A stretch of 64,000 nt of DNA from Algoriphagus sp. PAP.12 (GCF_026652115.1 NZ_JAPPSQ010000015.1:53445-117444), one strand, 5' to 3'; counted from the stretch's first letter, positions 52,134 to 61,732 are shown. Made by a program: numbers and translations. The notes: generated by a model from the sequence alone, not told the origin.

Positions 52134-54395
52134 TTACATTTTCAAGTTTTGCATCTCTAATTGAGGGGCAAATGGCTGTTCGTAATATCGTTTGCCTGTT
52201 GCTTTATATAATGAATTGGCCAATGCAGCAAATACAGGTGGGAAGAGCGGCTCTCCCAATCCGGTAGGATCTTCATTGTTTTGTACAAAGTGCACCTCGA
52301 TTTTTTTTGGGGCCTCTTTATGCCTGATCATTCTATATTTATCAAAATTGGTTTTGGTAGGAGCTCCATTTTCAAAAGCCATTTCTCCGAAGTAGGCATT
52401 TCCGATTCCGTCGACTATTGCGCCTTCTCCCATATTGGCTGCAGCATCTGGATTTACCACGATTCCACAATCCACCGCGGCATAGACATTTTCTACCACT
52501 GGTTGATTGTCTTTGACTACTGTGTCTACCACCTCAGCTACATAGGAATTGTGACAGAAATAAGCGGAGACTCCTCGGTGAACATTTGCTTGGGGGCTTT
52601 TCCAGTTTGATTTATCTCTTACCATTTCCAAAACCCCGGCATATCTAGCTGGGACATAGTCGTTGTTTTCACCTACGGGATCAGTTTCCGCTCTTTTCAA
52701 AAGTTCCAGTCTGAATTCAATTGGGTCTTTTCCCATTTCTTCCGCTAATTCATCCAAAAAACTTTGTTCTGCACCTGCGATGAAGTTGGATCTCGGTGCT
52801 CGGAAAGCTCCGATGGTAATGTTTGATGGAATATCCCAGCCTTCAGCAAGATAGTTATCAATGGCACCTGCCGGAAATCGGTTGGCATGCAAAGGTGATT
52901 CAGGGATCCCTCCAGCCTTGACATGGAAAGCCAATAGGTTGTTATTTTCATCAAGAGCTGCTCGATAGGTTGCCGAATAAGTAGGTCTATAAACCCCGGC
53001 GGACATATCATCTTCTCTTGTATAGACCATTTTAACTGGAGCTTGGATTTTTTGAGAAATCAAAGCTGCTTCTACCAAATGATGGCTATAGGCTCTTCGT
53101 CCAAAACCTCCACCCATTCTGGCTAGATTGATTTGGATATTTTCTTTGGGGATTCCCAAAGCTTGTTCAATGGTACCTCTTATCAGATCAGGCGCCTGAG
53201 TAGGGCCGTAGATTTCTGCTTTATCTCCTTTGACATCAGCGAATGCATTCATCGGCTCCATGGTGTTATGAGCCAAAAAAGGAGCAGAATAAGTTCTTTC
53301 GATTACTTTATGCGCATTTTTGAATTGACCTTCTGGATCACCATCTCTTCTAAGCACATTTCCTGGCTTATTGATGTATTCAGCCATTCTAGCCTTGTGA
53401 CTGCTGGTATTTTCCAAGCCTGCGGGAATTGTAACTTCGGTGGCATTTCCACCAAATCCTGCTGCCATGAACTCTGTTTTGGGAGCTTCTTCCCATTCAG
53501 CTTTCAAATTCTTTTTGGCTTGCATTACTTCCCAGGTCGAATTACCGACGATTGCTATTATTTCGGGGAAAGTAGTGGTGTCGAAAAAGTTCCTTCTATA
53601 ATCATCCTTGAAAAGATTAATAGAAAAAGCATCAATTATGCCTGACATTCCACTTACTGACTCCTTATCAAAGGATTTCAATTTCATTCCAAATGCCGGT
53701 GGATGGACAATGGCAGCGTATTTCATTCCTTCTACCTTCTTGTCCAAGGCATACATCGGTTTTCCCGTTACGATATTTTTTCCGTCTACATTCTTTTTGG
53801 AGTTACCGATGATTTTAAAATCTTTGATTTCTTTTAGAGCGATATCCTCTGGAATTTCCATCTTGGCTGCTAAAGAAGCCATTTCGCCATATCCGGCTTT
53901 TTTACCTGATTCTGCATGGCTTATTTCTCCATTAGAAGTGGTGATTTCAGAGGATGGTACACTCCATGTCTGGGCTGCAGCAGCTACCAATAAGGCTCTG
54001 GCTGTAGCACCTGCGGTTCTCATAGGTACCCAACCCTGACGGATTCCCTGACTACCTCCTGTAAACTGTCTGTCGTATCGTTCCGGATAAAAATCTGCTT
54101 GTTCTACCATCACATTTTTCCAGTCCACATCCAATTCCTCTGCAATAAGCATGGGCATAGATGTTTTGACATTTGAGCCAAATTCCGGATTTGGAGAGAA
54201 AAGAGTGATTAATCCATTGTCACCAATTTTGATGTAGCTATTCAATTCAAACCATTCCTTAGGCATGGCAAGCATTTCTTTAGCGGTAGGTTTGCAACCG
54301 GCAAGCCAGCTAAAACTCAAAACCATACCACCTCCAGCTAATGCAGAAACCTTTAAAAACGATCTTCTATTAATTTTTGTGTTTGCGCTTTTCAT
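52134..54395 (-). CDS. molybdopterin-binding large subunit, xanthine dehydrogenase family (IorB-like), Tat lipoprotein
   Basis: This 753-residue protein has a twin-arginine leader (NRRSFLK at residues 9-15) that ends in a lipobox (WLAGC followed by KPT), so it is predicted to be a Tat-exported lipoprotein. The large subunit has the molybdopterin segments GGFGRRAYSHHLVEAA, APRSNFIAGAEQSFLDELAEEMGKDPIEFRLELL and a final DPTGLGEPLFPPVFAALANSLY. It resembles isoquinoline 1-oxidoreductase and aldehyde dehydrogenase large subunits. The substrate is unknown. It is directly downstream of the [2Fe-2S] subunit gene (10 nt) and paralogous to 54952-57204. Confidence 0.92.
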   Translation of the reverse strand: MKSANTKINRRSFLKVSALAGGGMVLSFSWLAGCKPTAKEMLAMPKEWFELNSYIKIGDNGLITLFSPNPEFGSNVKTSMPMLIAEELDVDWKNVMVEQADFYPERYDRQFTGGSQGIRQGWVPMRTAGATARALLVAAAAQTWSVPSSEITTSNGEISHAESGKKAGYGEMASLAAKMEIPEDIALKEIKDFKIIGNSKKNVDGKNIVTGKPMYALDKKVEGMKYAAIVHPPAFGMKLKSFDKESVSGMSGIIDAFSINLFKDDYRRNFFDTTTFPEIIAIVGNSTWEVMQAKKNLKAEWEEAPKTEFMAAGFGGNATEVTIPAGLENTSSHKARMAEYINKPGNVLRRDGDPEGQFKNAHKVIERTYSAPFLAHNTMEPMNAFADVKGDKAEIYGPTQAPDLIRGTIEQALGIPKENIQINLARMGGGFGRRAYSHHLVEAALISQKIQAPVKMVYTREDDMSAGVYRPTYSATYRAALDENNNLLAFHVKAGGIPESPLHANRFPAGAIDNYLAEGWDIPSNITIGAFRAPRSNFIAGAEQSFLDELAEEMGKDPIEFRLELLKRAETDPVGENNDYVPARYAGVLEMVRDKSNWKSPQANVHRGVSAYFCHNSYVAEVVDTVVKDNQPVVENVYAAVDCGIVVNPDAAANMGEGAIVDGIGNAYFGEMAFENGAPTKTNFDKYRMIRHKEAPKKIEVHFVQNNEDPTGLGEPLFPPVFAALANSLYKATGKRYYEQPFAPQLEMQNLKM

Positions 54396-54405
54396 GGTGT
54401 CAGAT

Positions 54406-54864
54406 TTATAGGTTTTGGGATGCGGTCTTAACAGCAGCTTTTATTCTAGTGTAGGTTCCGCAACGGCAAATATTCCCATTCATCGCATTTTCGATATCCG
54501 CGTCGCTTGGACTTGGATTACTTTTCAATAGGGCTGCAGCAGACATGATTTGACCTGCTTGGCAATAACCGCACTGAGGAACATCATGCTCGATCCATGC
54601 TTTTTGAACGGGATGGTCTCCTTCTTCTGAAAGCCCTTCAATAGTGGTGATTTCTGAAGATTCCACTGCAGAAACGGGCAGCTGACATGATCTGACTGCA
54701 TTTCCATCCATATGGACTGTACAAGCGCCACATTGGGCAATTCCGCAACCGAATTTAGTACCCACAAGATCCAGGTGATCACGCAATACCCAAAGCATTG
54801 GTGTATTTGGATCTACATCTACTTGTAGGGATTTACCATTGATTTTAAGATTGTATGTAGCCAT
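54406..54864 (-). CDS. [2Fe-2S] small subunit of a molybdenum hydroxylase (IorA-like)
   Basis: This 152-residue protein binds two [2Fe-2S] clusters. The plant-type site is Cys40, Cys45, Cys48 and Cys60 ([11 protein letters not shown]). The second site is Cys98, Cys101, Cys133 and Cys135 ([10 protein letters not shown] and [10 protein letters not shown]). It passes electrons from the molybdenum site of the large subunit. It has no signal peptide, so it must travel through Tat with a folded, leader-bearing large subunit. It lies between the two large-subunit genes and is close to the 52134-54395 gene. Confidence 0.94.
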   Translation of the reverse strand: MATYNLKINGKSLQVDVDPNTPMLWVLRDHLDLVGTKFGCGIAQCGACTVHMDGNAVRSCQLPVSAVESSEITTIEGLSEEGDHPVQKAWIEHDVPQCGYCQAGQIMSAAALLKSNPSPSDADIENAMNGNICRCGTYTRIKAAVKTASQNL

Positions 54865-54898
54865 AGTATTTTCTGTTTATATAAAGATAGGGATAAGA

Positions 54899-54935
54899 AT
54901 AAAGGCCTGCTTACGAAATTCAAACAGAAAGCCTT
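54899..54935 (-). terminator. possible terminator after the second large-subunit gene
   Basis: AAGGC (54902-54906) and GCCTT (54931-54935) with an extra CTG/CAG pairing form an imperfect hairpin, with a short T-rich tract on the minus strand, about 20 nt past the stop at 54952. Confidence 0.4.
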
Positions 54936-54951
54936 CTAAATCAAATTGATA

Positions 54952-57204
54952 TCAGGTATTTGATAGAGTGTTGAGTTGGTCTATATAAGGTTGGTCATAA
55001 AACCGCTGTCCCGTATTTTGGTAAAGGGCATTGGCCAAAGCTGCAAAAACAGGGGGATAGGCAGGTTCACCTAATCCAGTTGGATCAATTGAGTTTTCAA
55101 CAAAGTAAGTTTCTACTTTTTCCGGAGCTTCAGACATTCTAATCATGCGATAGGTGTCGAAGTTTTGACTTTGAGGGATTCCATTTTCAAATGATTGCTT
55201 TCCAAAAAGGGCGGTTCCAATTCCATCTACAACTGCTCCTTCACAGAGGTTTTTTGCAGCATCAGGATTGACTACGATTCCACAATCTATTGCACTGATC
55301 ACCTTATTTATTTTTGGGGTCCCATTCTCTTTTTTCAACTCTACCACTTGGGCAGCATAACTGTTATGGCAAAAATAGGCCGAAACTCCTTTTGATATTT
55401 CAGGATTATCAGTATTCCAATTGGATTTGGTTTTGACTAACTCTAAAACTCCGATATATCGATCAGCATCATAGTCATTTCTTTCGCCAACAGGTTTGTC
55501 TTTTGCCTTTTTCAAAAGTTCCAATCTGAATTCAATGGGATCCTTTCCCATTTCTTCTGCCAATTCATCCAAAAAGGACTGTTCGGCAGAGGCATTAAAA
55601 TTGGATCTAGGAGCTCGGAACGAACCTGTTGTGACATTTGAAGGAACTTCCCAGCCTTCGGCCAAATAATTGTCTATTGCTCCTGCAGGGAATCGATTGG
55701 CATGAAGAGGGTTTTCAGGCAATCCACCTCCGATTACATGGAATCCAATCAATTGATTGTTGTCATCCAAAGCCGCCCGGTAGATTAACTGGTATCGAGA
55801 ACGATAAATTCCTGCGGACATATCGTCTTCTCTGGTGTAGGTGAGTTTTACAGGACTACCGACCTGTTGGGAAATTACTGCAGCTTCGATTAGCCAATGA
55901 GCATAGGATCTTCTACCATATCCTCCTCCCAATCGCGTCATTTCTATTTCTATATTTTCTATAGGAATTCCCAACCTTTGCGATAAAGCTTGTTCCGTTA
56001 ATTCAGGTTTTTGTAGAGGTCCTGCTGCAAGAACTTTATTATCTCTTACGTCGGCGAAGAAATTCATCGGCTCCATGCAATTATGAACCAAAAAAGGAGC
56101 TGTATAGGTTTTTTCAATGATTTTGTATGCCTCAGCAAAAGCTTTTTCAGGATTTCCATCCCTCCTTAGTTGACTTGGAGATTGAGTCGCTTTAAGCATT
56201 TTTGCTTCTTGGGTGCTTTCACTTTCCAGTCCAGCAGGAACTTCCCGAGATCCAGGGCGTCCAAACATATCTCTTTCCTCTACATAAGAGTCAATTTCTT
56301 CCCATTCAGCTGTAATTGCTTTTTTTGCCTGAAGTACCTGCCATGTACTATCTCCAACGATAGCGATTAAATCGGTGAATTGAACAGTATCAAAAAAGGT
56401 TCTTGGATAATCATCCTGTAAAGATTTAATCCGAAATACATCTTGAATCCCAGGTAAAACCTTGGCTTTTTCTGCATCGAATGATTTAAGCCTTAGACCA
56501 AATGCCGGGGGATGGATGATCATCGCATATTTCATCCCTTCCTTTTTGTAGTCTATCCCAAACAAGGGTTTTCCCGTCACGATTTTTTTGATGTCCACAT
56601 TTTGATGGGATTTTCCTATCAATTTGAAATCTGATATCTCCTTGAGTGGAATTTGTTCCGGAATTGGTAGTGTAGCTGCTATGGACGCCATTTCACCATA
56701 ATGTGCTTTCTTTCCAGAGGATTCATGGGTTAAGTACCCAGACTCTGTTTTGATTTCGTTTTGGGGTACGTTCCAAGTTTGAGCAGCAGCTAGGATCAAT
56801 AATTGTCTTGCAGTAGCACCTGCTGTTCTCAGGGGAATCCAACTTGTTCGGATTGCCTGACTTCCGCCGATGAATTGTCGAGTGAAATTATCAGTGTCCA
56901 AAGGAGCTTGCTCCACCACTACATTTTTCCAAACGGCATCCAGCTCTTCTGCTACGAGCATGGGCATGGATGTTTTTACATTTTGCCCGCCTTCTGGATT
57001 TGGAGACATAATTGTTATCAGTCCGTTTTCCCCAATTTTGATAAATCCATTTAACCTAAACCATTCATCCGGCGCACCAAGTTTTTCAATTTCATCAGGT
57101 TTACAGCCTGTTAACATATTAAAACTTAAGAGCAAGCCTCCTCCGGTAAGGGCCGAGACTTTCAGAAAAGATCGACGATTTATTTTTTTTGATTCCAAAA
57201 TCAT
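54952..57204 (-). CDS. second molybdopterin-binding large subunit (IorB-like), Tat lipoprotein
   Basis: The start at 57204 (MILESKKINRRSFLK) gives a normal Tat leader; the start at 57276 would place 24 hydrophobic residues before it. Like its neighbour it ends the leader with a lipobox (MLTGC followed by KPDE). The body keeps the same motifs (GGGYGRRSYAHWLIEAA, APRSNFNASAEQSFLDEL, SIDPTGLGEPAYPPVFAAL). The two large subunits align along their whole length and look like a tandem duplication. It could share the single [2Fe-2S] subunit downstream, or serve a second substrate. Confidence 0.92.
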   Translation of the reverse strand: MILESKKINRRSFLKVSALTGGGLLLSFNMLTGCKPDEIEKLGAPDEWFRLNGFIKIGENGLITIMSPNPEGGQNVKTSMPMLVAEELDAVWKNVVVEQAPLDTDNFTRQFIGGSQAIRTSWIPLRTAGATARQLLILAAAQTWNVPQNEIKTESGYLTHESSGKKAHYGEMASIAATLPIPEQIPLKEISDFKLIGKSHQNVDIKKIVTGKPLFGIDYKKEGMKYAMIIHPPAFGLRLKSFDAEKAKVLPGIQDVFRIKSLQDDYPRTFFDTVQFTDLIAIVGDSTWQVLQAKKAITAEWEEIDSYVEERDMFGRPGSREVPAGLESESTQEAKMLKATQSPSQLRRDGNPEKAFAEAYKIIEKTYTAPFLVHNCMEPMNFFADVRDNKVLAAGPLQKPELTEQALSQRLGIPIENIEIEMTRLGGGYGRRSYAHWLIEAAVISQQVGSPVKLTYTREDDMSAGIYRSRYQLIYRAALDDNNQLIGFHVIGGGLPENPLHANRFPAGAIDNYLAEGWEVPSNVTTGSFRAPRSNFNASAEQSFLDELAEEMGKDPIEFRLELLKKAKDKPVGERNDYDADRYIGVLELVKTKSNWNTDNPEISKGVSAYFCHNSYAAQVVELKKENGTPKINKVISAIDCGIVVNPDAAKNLCEGAVVDGIGTALFGKQSFENGIPQSQNFDTYRMIRMSEAPEKVETYFVENSIDPTGLGEPAYPPVFAALANALYQNTGQRFYDQPYIDQLNTLSNT

Positions 57205-57315
57205 AAATGAATCAAGGTGTTTTTGTAATTGATTGGATATGAAATACTTGATTAATATAAGGAATATTAAAAACAAGCACTAGATAGGATTGATGGAAGG
57301 AAAATGAAAGCGGGC

Positions 57316-58209
57316 TTATTTCAAATGAGTTTCCATAAATCCAATTACTTTTTTTCTGACTTCCGAAGCGTCAAACATAGGCCCAAAATGTGGAGCGCCC
57401 GGAACTATATGGAGCTCAGTTGGTACTTTAGAAACTTTGAGCCAAGAGTTTAATAAATGGGATTGACGAGGGGAGACTTGATCATCTTTTTCTCCATGTA
57501 TGATGATAAATGGGGGATCTTTCTCATCCACAAAACTGACTGGGCTTGCCATTTTTGCCAAATCTGGTCTATCTAATGGGGCTGCACCAATTAGTAAGCC
57601 TTCAGGGGATTTGGGGTCATCTGCTCCTGGAAATAAGGTTAAGTCTGCCGGCCCGTAGTAGTCTACAACTCCTCTGAATTTGAATCCTTTATTACTATTT
57701 GAAAAAAAGAATTTATCCACTTGATTGTTTTTTGACAGACCTAGCAAAGCTGCCAAATGTCCACCTGCCGAAAACCCCATCACGATAAATCGATCTGTGT
57801 CAAAATTGTATTTTTCAGCGTTTTCGAATAGGTAAGAAATTGCAGCATTACAATCTTGCATCTGAGCAGGAAATACAGCTTGAGTGCTAAATCGATAATC
57901 AATCGAGGCAATTGCGTAGCCATGATTGATGATTTCCGATACTGTTTCTTTCAAATAACCAAAAGCTGCATACTTGTCATTTTGAAGCCATCCTCCTCCA
58001 TGCATCCAAATGATCAAAGGTGTTTTTTCATTCGCTTTCGGTGGTAAATAAATATCCAGCAAATGTTTTTTTAAAGTGTCTTGGAAATAGGGGATATTCC
58101 CGTGAAGAGTTGTTCCTTCTGGGAATAGATGCATGATTTTATTGGTTTGCGATCTGGAGCTGAAAGCAACCAAGAGAATTATAAGGCATGAAAGGAGTGA
58201 TTTTTTCAT
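57316..58209 (-). CDS. exported alpha/beta hydrolase (esterase), copy 1
   Basis: This 297-residue protein has a signal peptide (residues 1-20, ending RSQ). The oxyanion motif is WMHGGGWL, the nucleophile Ser is in VMGFSAGGHLAALLG, the Asp in HGEKDDQVSP and the His in PGAPHFGPMFD. It belongs to the BD-FAE/acetylesterase-like group. The protein matches copy 2 (58317-59213) over its whole length, with a strikingly constant middle region (DPKSPEGLLIGAAPLDRPDL). Confidence 0.9.
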   Translation of the reverse strand: MKKSLLSCLIILLVAFSSRSQTNKIMHLFPEGTTLHGNIPYFQDTLKKHLLDIYLPPKANEKTPLIIWMHGGGWLQNDKYAAFGYLKETVSEIINHGYAIASIDYRFSTQAVFPAQMQDCNAAISYLFENAEKYNFDTDRFIVMGFSAGGHLAALLGLSKNNQVDKFFFSNSNKGFKFRGVVDYYGPADLTLFPGADDPKSPEGLLIGAAPLDRPDLAKMASPVSFVDEKDPPFIIIHGEKDDQVSPRQSHLLNSWLKVSKVPTELHIVPGAPHFGPMFDASEVRKKVIGFMETHLK

Positions 58210-58316
58210 AGGGGATTTTTTTCAGCGCATAATGTTCTAAAAATCAACTTAAAAGACTTTTCCAACAATCATGTAGGGTCATGGGATTGTTACTAGTTAA
58301 AGCTGATTTATAAATT

Positions 58317-59213
58317 CTAGTTAAGATTAATCTTAAGGAACTCTAACACACGTTTTCTGATTTCCGGAGCATCGAACATCGGTCCAAAATGTGGCGCCCC
58401 AGGGACAACGATTAAATCAGTCTGCACCCCTTTTACTTTCAACCATGCATTCAATAAATGAGATTGCCTAGGTGAAACCAAATCATCTTTTTCACCATGA
58501 ATAATCAAAAAAGGAGGGTCATTTTCATCTACAAAGCTTACAGGACTGGCCATTTTTGCTAAATCCGGTCTATCCAATGGTGCTGCTCCAATCAATAATC
58601 CTTCGGGTGATTTTGGGTCTGTTGCCCCTGGAAACAAGGTCAAATCCGCTGGTCCATAGAAATCCACTACCGCCTTGAATTTGAAATCCCGACTAGTACC
58701 CGGGACAAAAAATGTGTCCACTTTTTGATTGATTGAAAGACCCAGCATCGAGGCCAAATGACCACCTGCAGAAAATCCCATCAGAGCAAAGCGATCTGTA
58801 TCAAAACCATATTCTTTGGCATGATCATACAAATAGGAGATTCCTGCATTACAGTCCAGCATTTGAGCAGGAAAAGTTGCCTGTGTACTGAATCTGTAGT
58901 CTATGGATGCCAAAGCATAGCCTTGATTGATGATTTCTGCTATAGTCTCTTTCATATATCCCATATCTGCATATTTGTCATTGCTGAGCCATCCTCCACC
59001 ATGCACCCAAATCACCAAAGGTACTTTTCCTTTAGTGTTAGGTGGCAGGTATATATCAAGAAGGTGTTTTTTTAATGTGTCTTGCATGTAGGGAATATTT
59101 CCATGAAGGATTGTTCCTTCGGGAAAAAGTTTCATCACTGGATTGGATTGAGAAAATACAGGTGAAAGACTTAAACCTAAAAATAGGAGTAGGAGGGTTA
59201 TTCTAGTTTTCAT
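58317..59213 (-). CDS. exported alpha/beta hydrolase (esterase), copy 2
   Basis: This 298-residue paralog of copy 1 has signal peptide residues 1-21 (ending FSQ). The same catalytic pattern is kept: WVHGGGWLSNDKYA, LMGFSAGGHLASMLG, HGEKDDLVSP and PGAPHFGPMFD. DNA of the two copies differs at many third codon positions in the conserved middle region while the protein is the same. The duplication is therefore old and under purifying selection, not a recent conversion. The substrate is unknown. Confidence 0.9.
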   Translation of the reverse strand: MKTRITLLLLFLGLSLSPVFSQSNPVMKLFPEGTILHGNIPYMQDTLKKHLLDIYLPPNTKGKVPLVIWVHGGGWLSNDKYADMGYMKETIAEIINQGYALASIDYRFSTQATFPAQMLDCNAGISYLYDHAKEYGFDTDRFALMGFSAGGHLASMLGLSINQKVDTFFVPGTSRDFKFKAVVDFYGPADLTLFPGATDPKSPEGLLIGAAPLDRPDLAKMASPVSFVDENDPPFLIIHGEKDDLVSPRQSHLLNAWLKVKGVQTDLIVVPGAPHFGPMFDAPEIRKRVLEFLKINLN

Positions 59214-59344
59214 TGGATTTTAAATTTGCATTAAGGTAGATTTTTTGAAAACATGATAATCCTGATTTTGATTCTTTTTAATAAAATTTTGTTCAGACGA
59301 TAATAATTTCAATTTTTGCCTGAATTTTTATTAAAAAGGCAAAG

Positions 59345-59352
59345 TAATTTTG
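59345..59352 (+). promoter_or_regulatory. candidate -7 box for the ammonium transporter
   Basis: TAATTTTG matches TAnnTTTG, 20 nt before the start codon. A TTTTT tract at 59325-59329 may serve as -33 at short spacing. Confidence 0.35.
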
Positions 59353-59372
59353 CTGATTAAAGAAAAAGTAAA

Positions 59373-60713
59373 ATGAAAAACAAATGGAAATTGGCGTTTC
59401 TGATTACCATAGCAGCGCCAGTAGTAAGTTTCTTTTGGAAAGTAAAAGACCCTGTTATTGACCATTTTGGAACTGAAGATCAATTGGTATTTGCAGATAT
59501 AGCCTGGCTATTGACTGCATCCTGTTTGGTTCTTTTGATGACTCCCGGCTTATCCTTGTTCTATGGTGGAATGGTAGGTAAAAAGAATTTGATTTCGACC
59601 ATGCTTCAAAGCTTTATTTCCCTGGGAGTAGTGAGTATGCTTTGGGTGGTTGTGGCATTTAGCCTTTCATTTGGAGATGCCTGGTTGGGAATAACAATCG
59701 ATGGTACCAGATATGGTATTTTGGGAAATCCTTTCCAATTTATGTTTTTTGATCAGGTAGCTACCTTGCCTCATTTGGCTTTGGGCTCTACAATTCCATT
59801 TGTTCTCTTTGCTCTATTTCAGATGAAATTTGCAGTCATTACCCCTGCAATTATCACCGGTTCTTTTGCTGAAAGAGTGCGATTTATCGGATACTTATTT
59901 TTTATCGGAATATTCACGGTTTTAGTTTACGCTCCCTTGTGTCATATGGTGTGGCACCCAGATGGGTTGATTGGAGCATATTTTGGAGTGGTGGATTTTG
60001 CCGGTGGAACGGTGGTACATATCAGTGCTGGATTAGCATCACTCGCAGGAGCACTTTTCATTGGAAAGAGAAAAAGCCCGAATCATAATCCTTCAAATGT
60101 AACCTATGTAATTTTGGGTACAGGGATGCTTTGGTTTGGCTGGTTTGGCTTTAATGCGGGATCCTCATTGGCAGCAAATGGCACAGCTGCTATGGCATTT
60201 GCGACTACGACTATTAGTTCTGCAACAGCCATGATGACTTGGGTGCTATTTGATAGGATTCAGGGAAGAAAAATCTCAGCAATGCAAGCATGTATAGGAG
60301 CGGTAGTGGGTTTGGTCGTGATTACCCCTGCAGCAGGTTATATTACAGTTCCTCAGAGTTTTATGTTCGGATTTATTGGGGCCATGGTTTCTAATGTTCT
60401 AATGAATGCCAAGTTCCTAAAAAGAATAGATGATACACTTGATGTGTTTGCATGTCACGGTATCGGAGGGATCATGGGGATGATATTAACTGCGATTTTT
60501 GCCAATAAAGAAGGAGCTAGTCTTCTGCATGGTGGTTGGGGAGTATTTGCATCACACATGATGGTGTTGATCGCCGTTGCAGCATTTTCTTTTGGAGCTT
60601 CGTATCTGATTTTCTTCGTCTTGAATAAGTTTGTGACTCTGAGAGTAAGGGAAGAATATGAGGAAATTGGCCTGGATCTTTCTCAGCATGGAGAATCATT
60701 GAAAAGTAGCTAA
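59373..60713 (+). CDS. amt: ammonium transporter
   Basis: This 446-residue Amt/Rh protein has 11 or so helices. Features include MTPGLSLFYGGMVGKKN, ITPAIITGSFAERVRFIGYL, and the conserved DFAGGTVVHISAGLASLAGAL region with the first pore His (VVHI). DVFACHGIGGIMGMILTAI carries the second pore His. It takes up ammonium for assimilation through enzymes such as the glutamine synthetase at 14058-16220. No glnK gene follows, which is unusual for amt genes, and the next gene is convergent. Confidence 0.95.
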   Translation: MKNKWKLAFLITIAAPVVSFFWKVKDPVIDHFGTEDQLVFADIAWLLTASCLVLLMTPGLSLFYGGMVGKKNLISTMLQSFISLGVVSMLWVVVAFSLSFGDAWLGITIDGTRYGILGNPFQFMFFDQVATLPHLALGSTIPFVLFALFQMKFAVITPAIITGSFAERVRFIGYLFFIGIFTVLVYAPLCHMVWHPDGLIGAYFGVVDFAGGTVVHISAGLASLAGALFIGKRKSPNHNPSNVTYVILGTGMLWFGWFGFNAGSSLAANGTAAMAFATTTISSATAMMTWVLFDRIQGRKISAMQACIGAVVGLVVITPAAGYITVPQSFMFGFIGAMVSNVLMNAKFLKRIDDTLDVFACHGIGGIMGMILTAIFANKEGASLLHGGWGVFASHMMVLIAVAAFSFGASYLIFFVLNKFVTLRVREEYEEIGLDLSQHGESLKSS

Positions 60714-60728
60714 GGAAAGTACATCAAT

Positions 60729-60774
60729 AAAAAAGGTTTGAAATTGGAGTTTATCCCAAATTCAAACCTTTTTT
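60729..60774 (+). terminator. terminator of the ammonium transporter gene
   Basis: Perfect 14-bp arms (60729-60742 and 60761-60774) of type AAAAAAGGTTTGAA enclose an 18-nt loop with further partial pairing and end in a T tract, 16 nt past the stop. Confidence 0.8.
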
Positions 60775-60921
60775 AATTTTACTATTATCTCTCTTGTTTA
60801 ATAATTATGGAACTTTTTTAAGACAAGAAGTTCCCAAACCTAAGGTGGCAATCGGGATCTTTTGCCTGCATTGGCTTGAAAAATGCCCTCGGACATTTTC
60901 TGCCGGATTGGTTCAACCGCT
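60775..60921. other. spacer between convergent genes, richer in G+C than its surroundings
   Basis: The region between the amt terminator and the hairpin at 60922 holds no gene that I can support. It is richer in G+C than nearby spacers (TGCCGGATTGG and GCCCTCGG stretches), which might mark an old insertion. Confidence 0.4.
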
Positions 60922-60968
60922 AAAAATCGCCGGATTTCCGAACAAATTCGGAACTAGGCGATTTTTTT
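60922..60968 (-). terminator. double-arm hairpin, likely terminator of the DinB-like gene
   Basis: Outer arms AAAAATCGCC (60922-60931) and GGCGATTTTT (60957-60966) enclose inner arms TTCCGAA (60936-60942) and TTCGGAA (60947-60953) with a CAAA loop. A and T runs on both sides make it usable in either direction. It is about 55 nt past the DinB stop. Confidence 0.65.
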
Positions 60969-61020
60969 AACGCTTGTTGACCTCATTCCGTCATCAGCCT
61001 CACGTTTTTAAAGAAATTCT

Positions 61021-61542
61021 TTAAAACAACTTCTCTTGTGGAGGCGTAACTCCACCCAATCTGAGATAAACAGTAGTTTGCCCTCTGTGATGAGTTTGAT
61101 GTTCAAAGGCCTTTTCGATGGCTTTCATTCTGCTCATGTCAAATCTTCCGAATAGTTGAATTTCTTCATTAAACTGGCCTGAAGGAAGTTTTTTAATGCT
61201 TTCGATAACAAAATCATATCCATCGCTTACCAATTTGATGACCGTGTCTTTGGATTGGTCTGTGGATTTTTCTGATCCACCAGCTCCTTCAGGCATAGCA
61301 GCTCCCGTTGCGGTGGCAATAAACCCATAATTGGCATCATTTAAATGCAACATTTGTTGCGCAAAGGACCGCATCTCGGGGGTTGGTTTCAGGTCATATT
61401 TGTCAGCAGGCATGGCTTCCAAATATTCTAGCGTGTAGGCTTTCGCTCTTTCCCAGTCTTTGACCATTTCATCAGTAAGAGTTTGGGAAAAAGCTACGGT
61501 ACTAATCCCAATGAAGAATAGTAGTGTTGTTAAGGCTTTCAT
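61021..61542 (-). CDS. secreted DinB-like protein
   Basis: This 173-residue protein has a signal peptide (residues 1-19, ending AFSQ). A DinB-type four-helix bundle follows: DWERAKAYTLEYLEAMPADKY, MLHLNDANYGFIA (first metal His), and FEHQTHHRGQTTVYLRL (the His pair). Most DinB relatives are cytoplasmic metal-binding proteins or thiol transferases, so export is a notable feature shared by a subset in Bacteroidota. The activity is unknown. Confidence 0.86.
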   Translation of the reverse strand: MKALTTLLFFIGISTVAFSQTLTDEMVKDWERAKAYTLEYLEAMPADKYDLKPTPEMRSFAQQMLHLNDANYGFIATATGAAMPEGAGGSEKSTDQSKDTVIKLVSDGYDFVIESIKKLPSGQFNEEIQLFGRFDMSRMKAIEKAFEHQTHHRGQTTVYLRLGGVTPPQEKLF

Positions 61543-61724
61543 TTTTTTCTGGTTTTTGTTTCCAGAAGGTACAAAAAATAAAAGTCAGATTACCTCAAGA
61601 TTTTTTGCACTGGGGAATCTATTCATCTTGAATATCTGAGGAGTTTGGGTCTAATTGAAAATCCATTGTTTGAATTTCGTAATATTAGGTTTGAAAAATA
61701 GAGGTATAATATTTTGTTAGAATC

Positions 61725-61732
61725 TATTTTTG
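61725..61732 (+). promoter_or_regulatory. candidate -7 box for the gene at 61792
   Basis: TATTTTTG matches TAnnTTTG, 59 nt upstream of the ATG at 61792. No good -33 element is seen. Confidence 0.3.
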
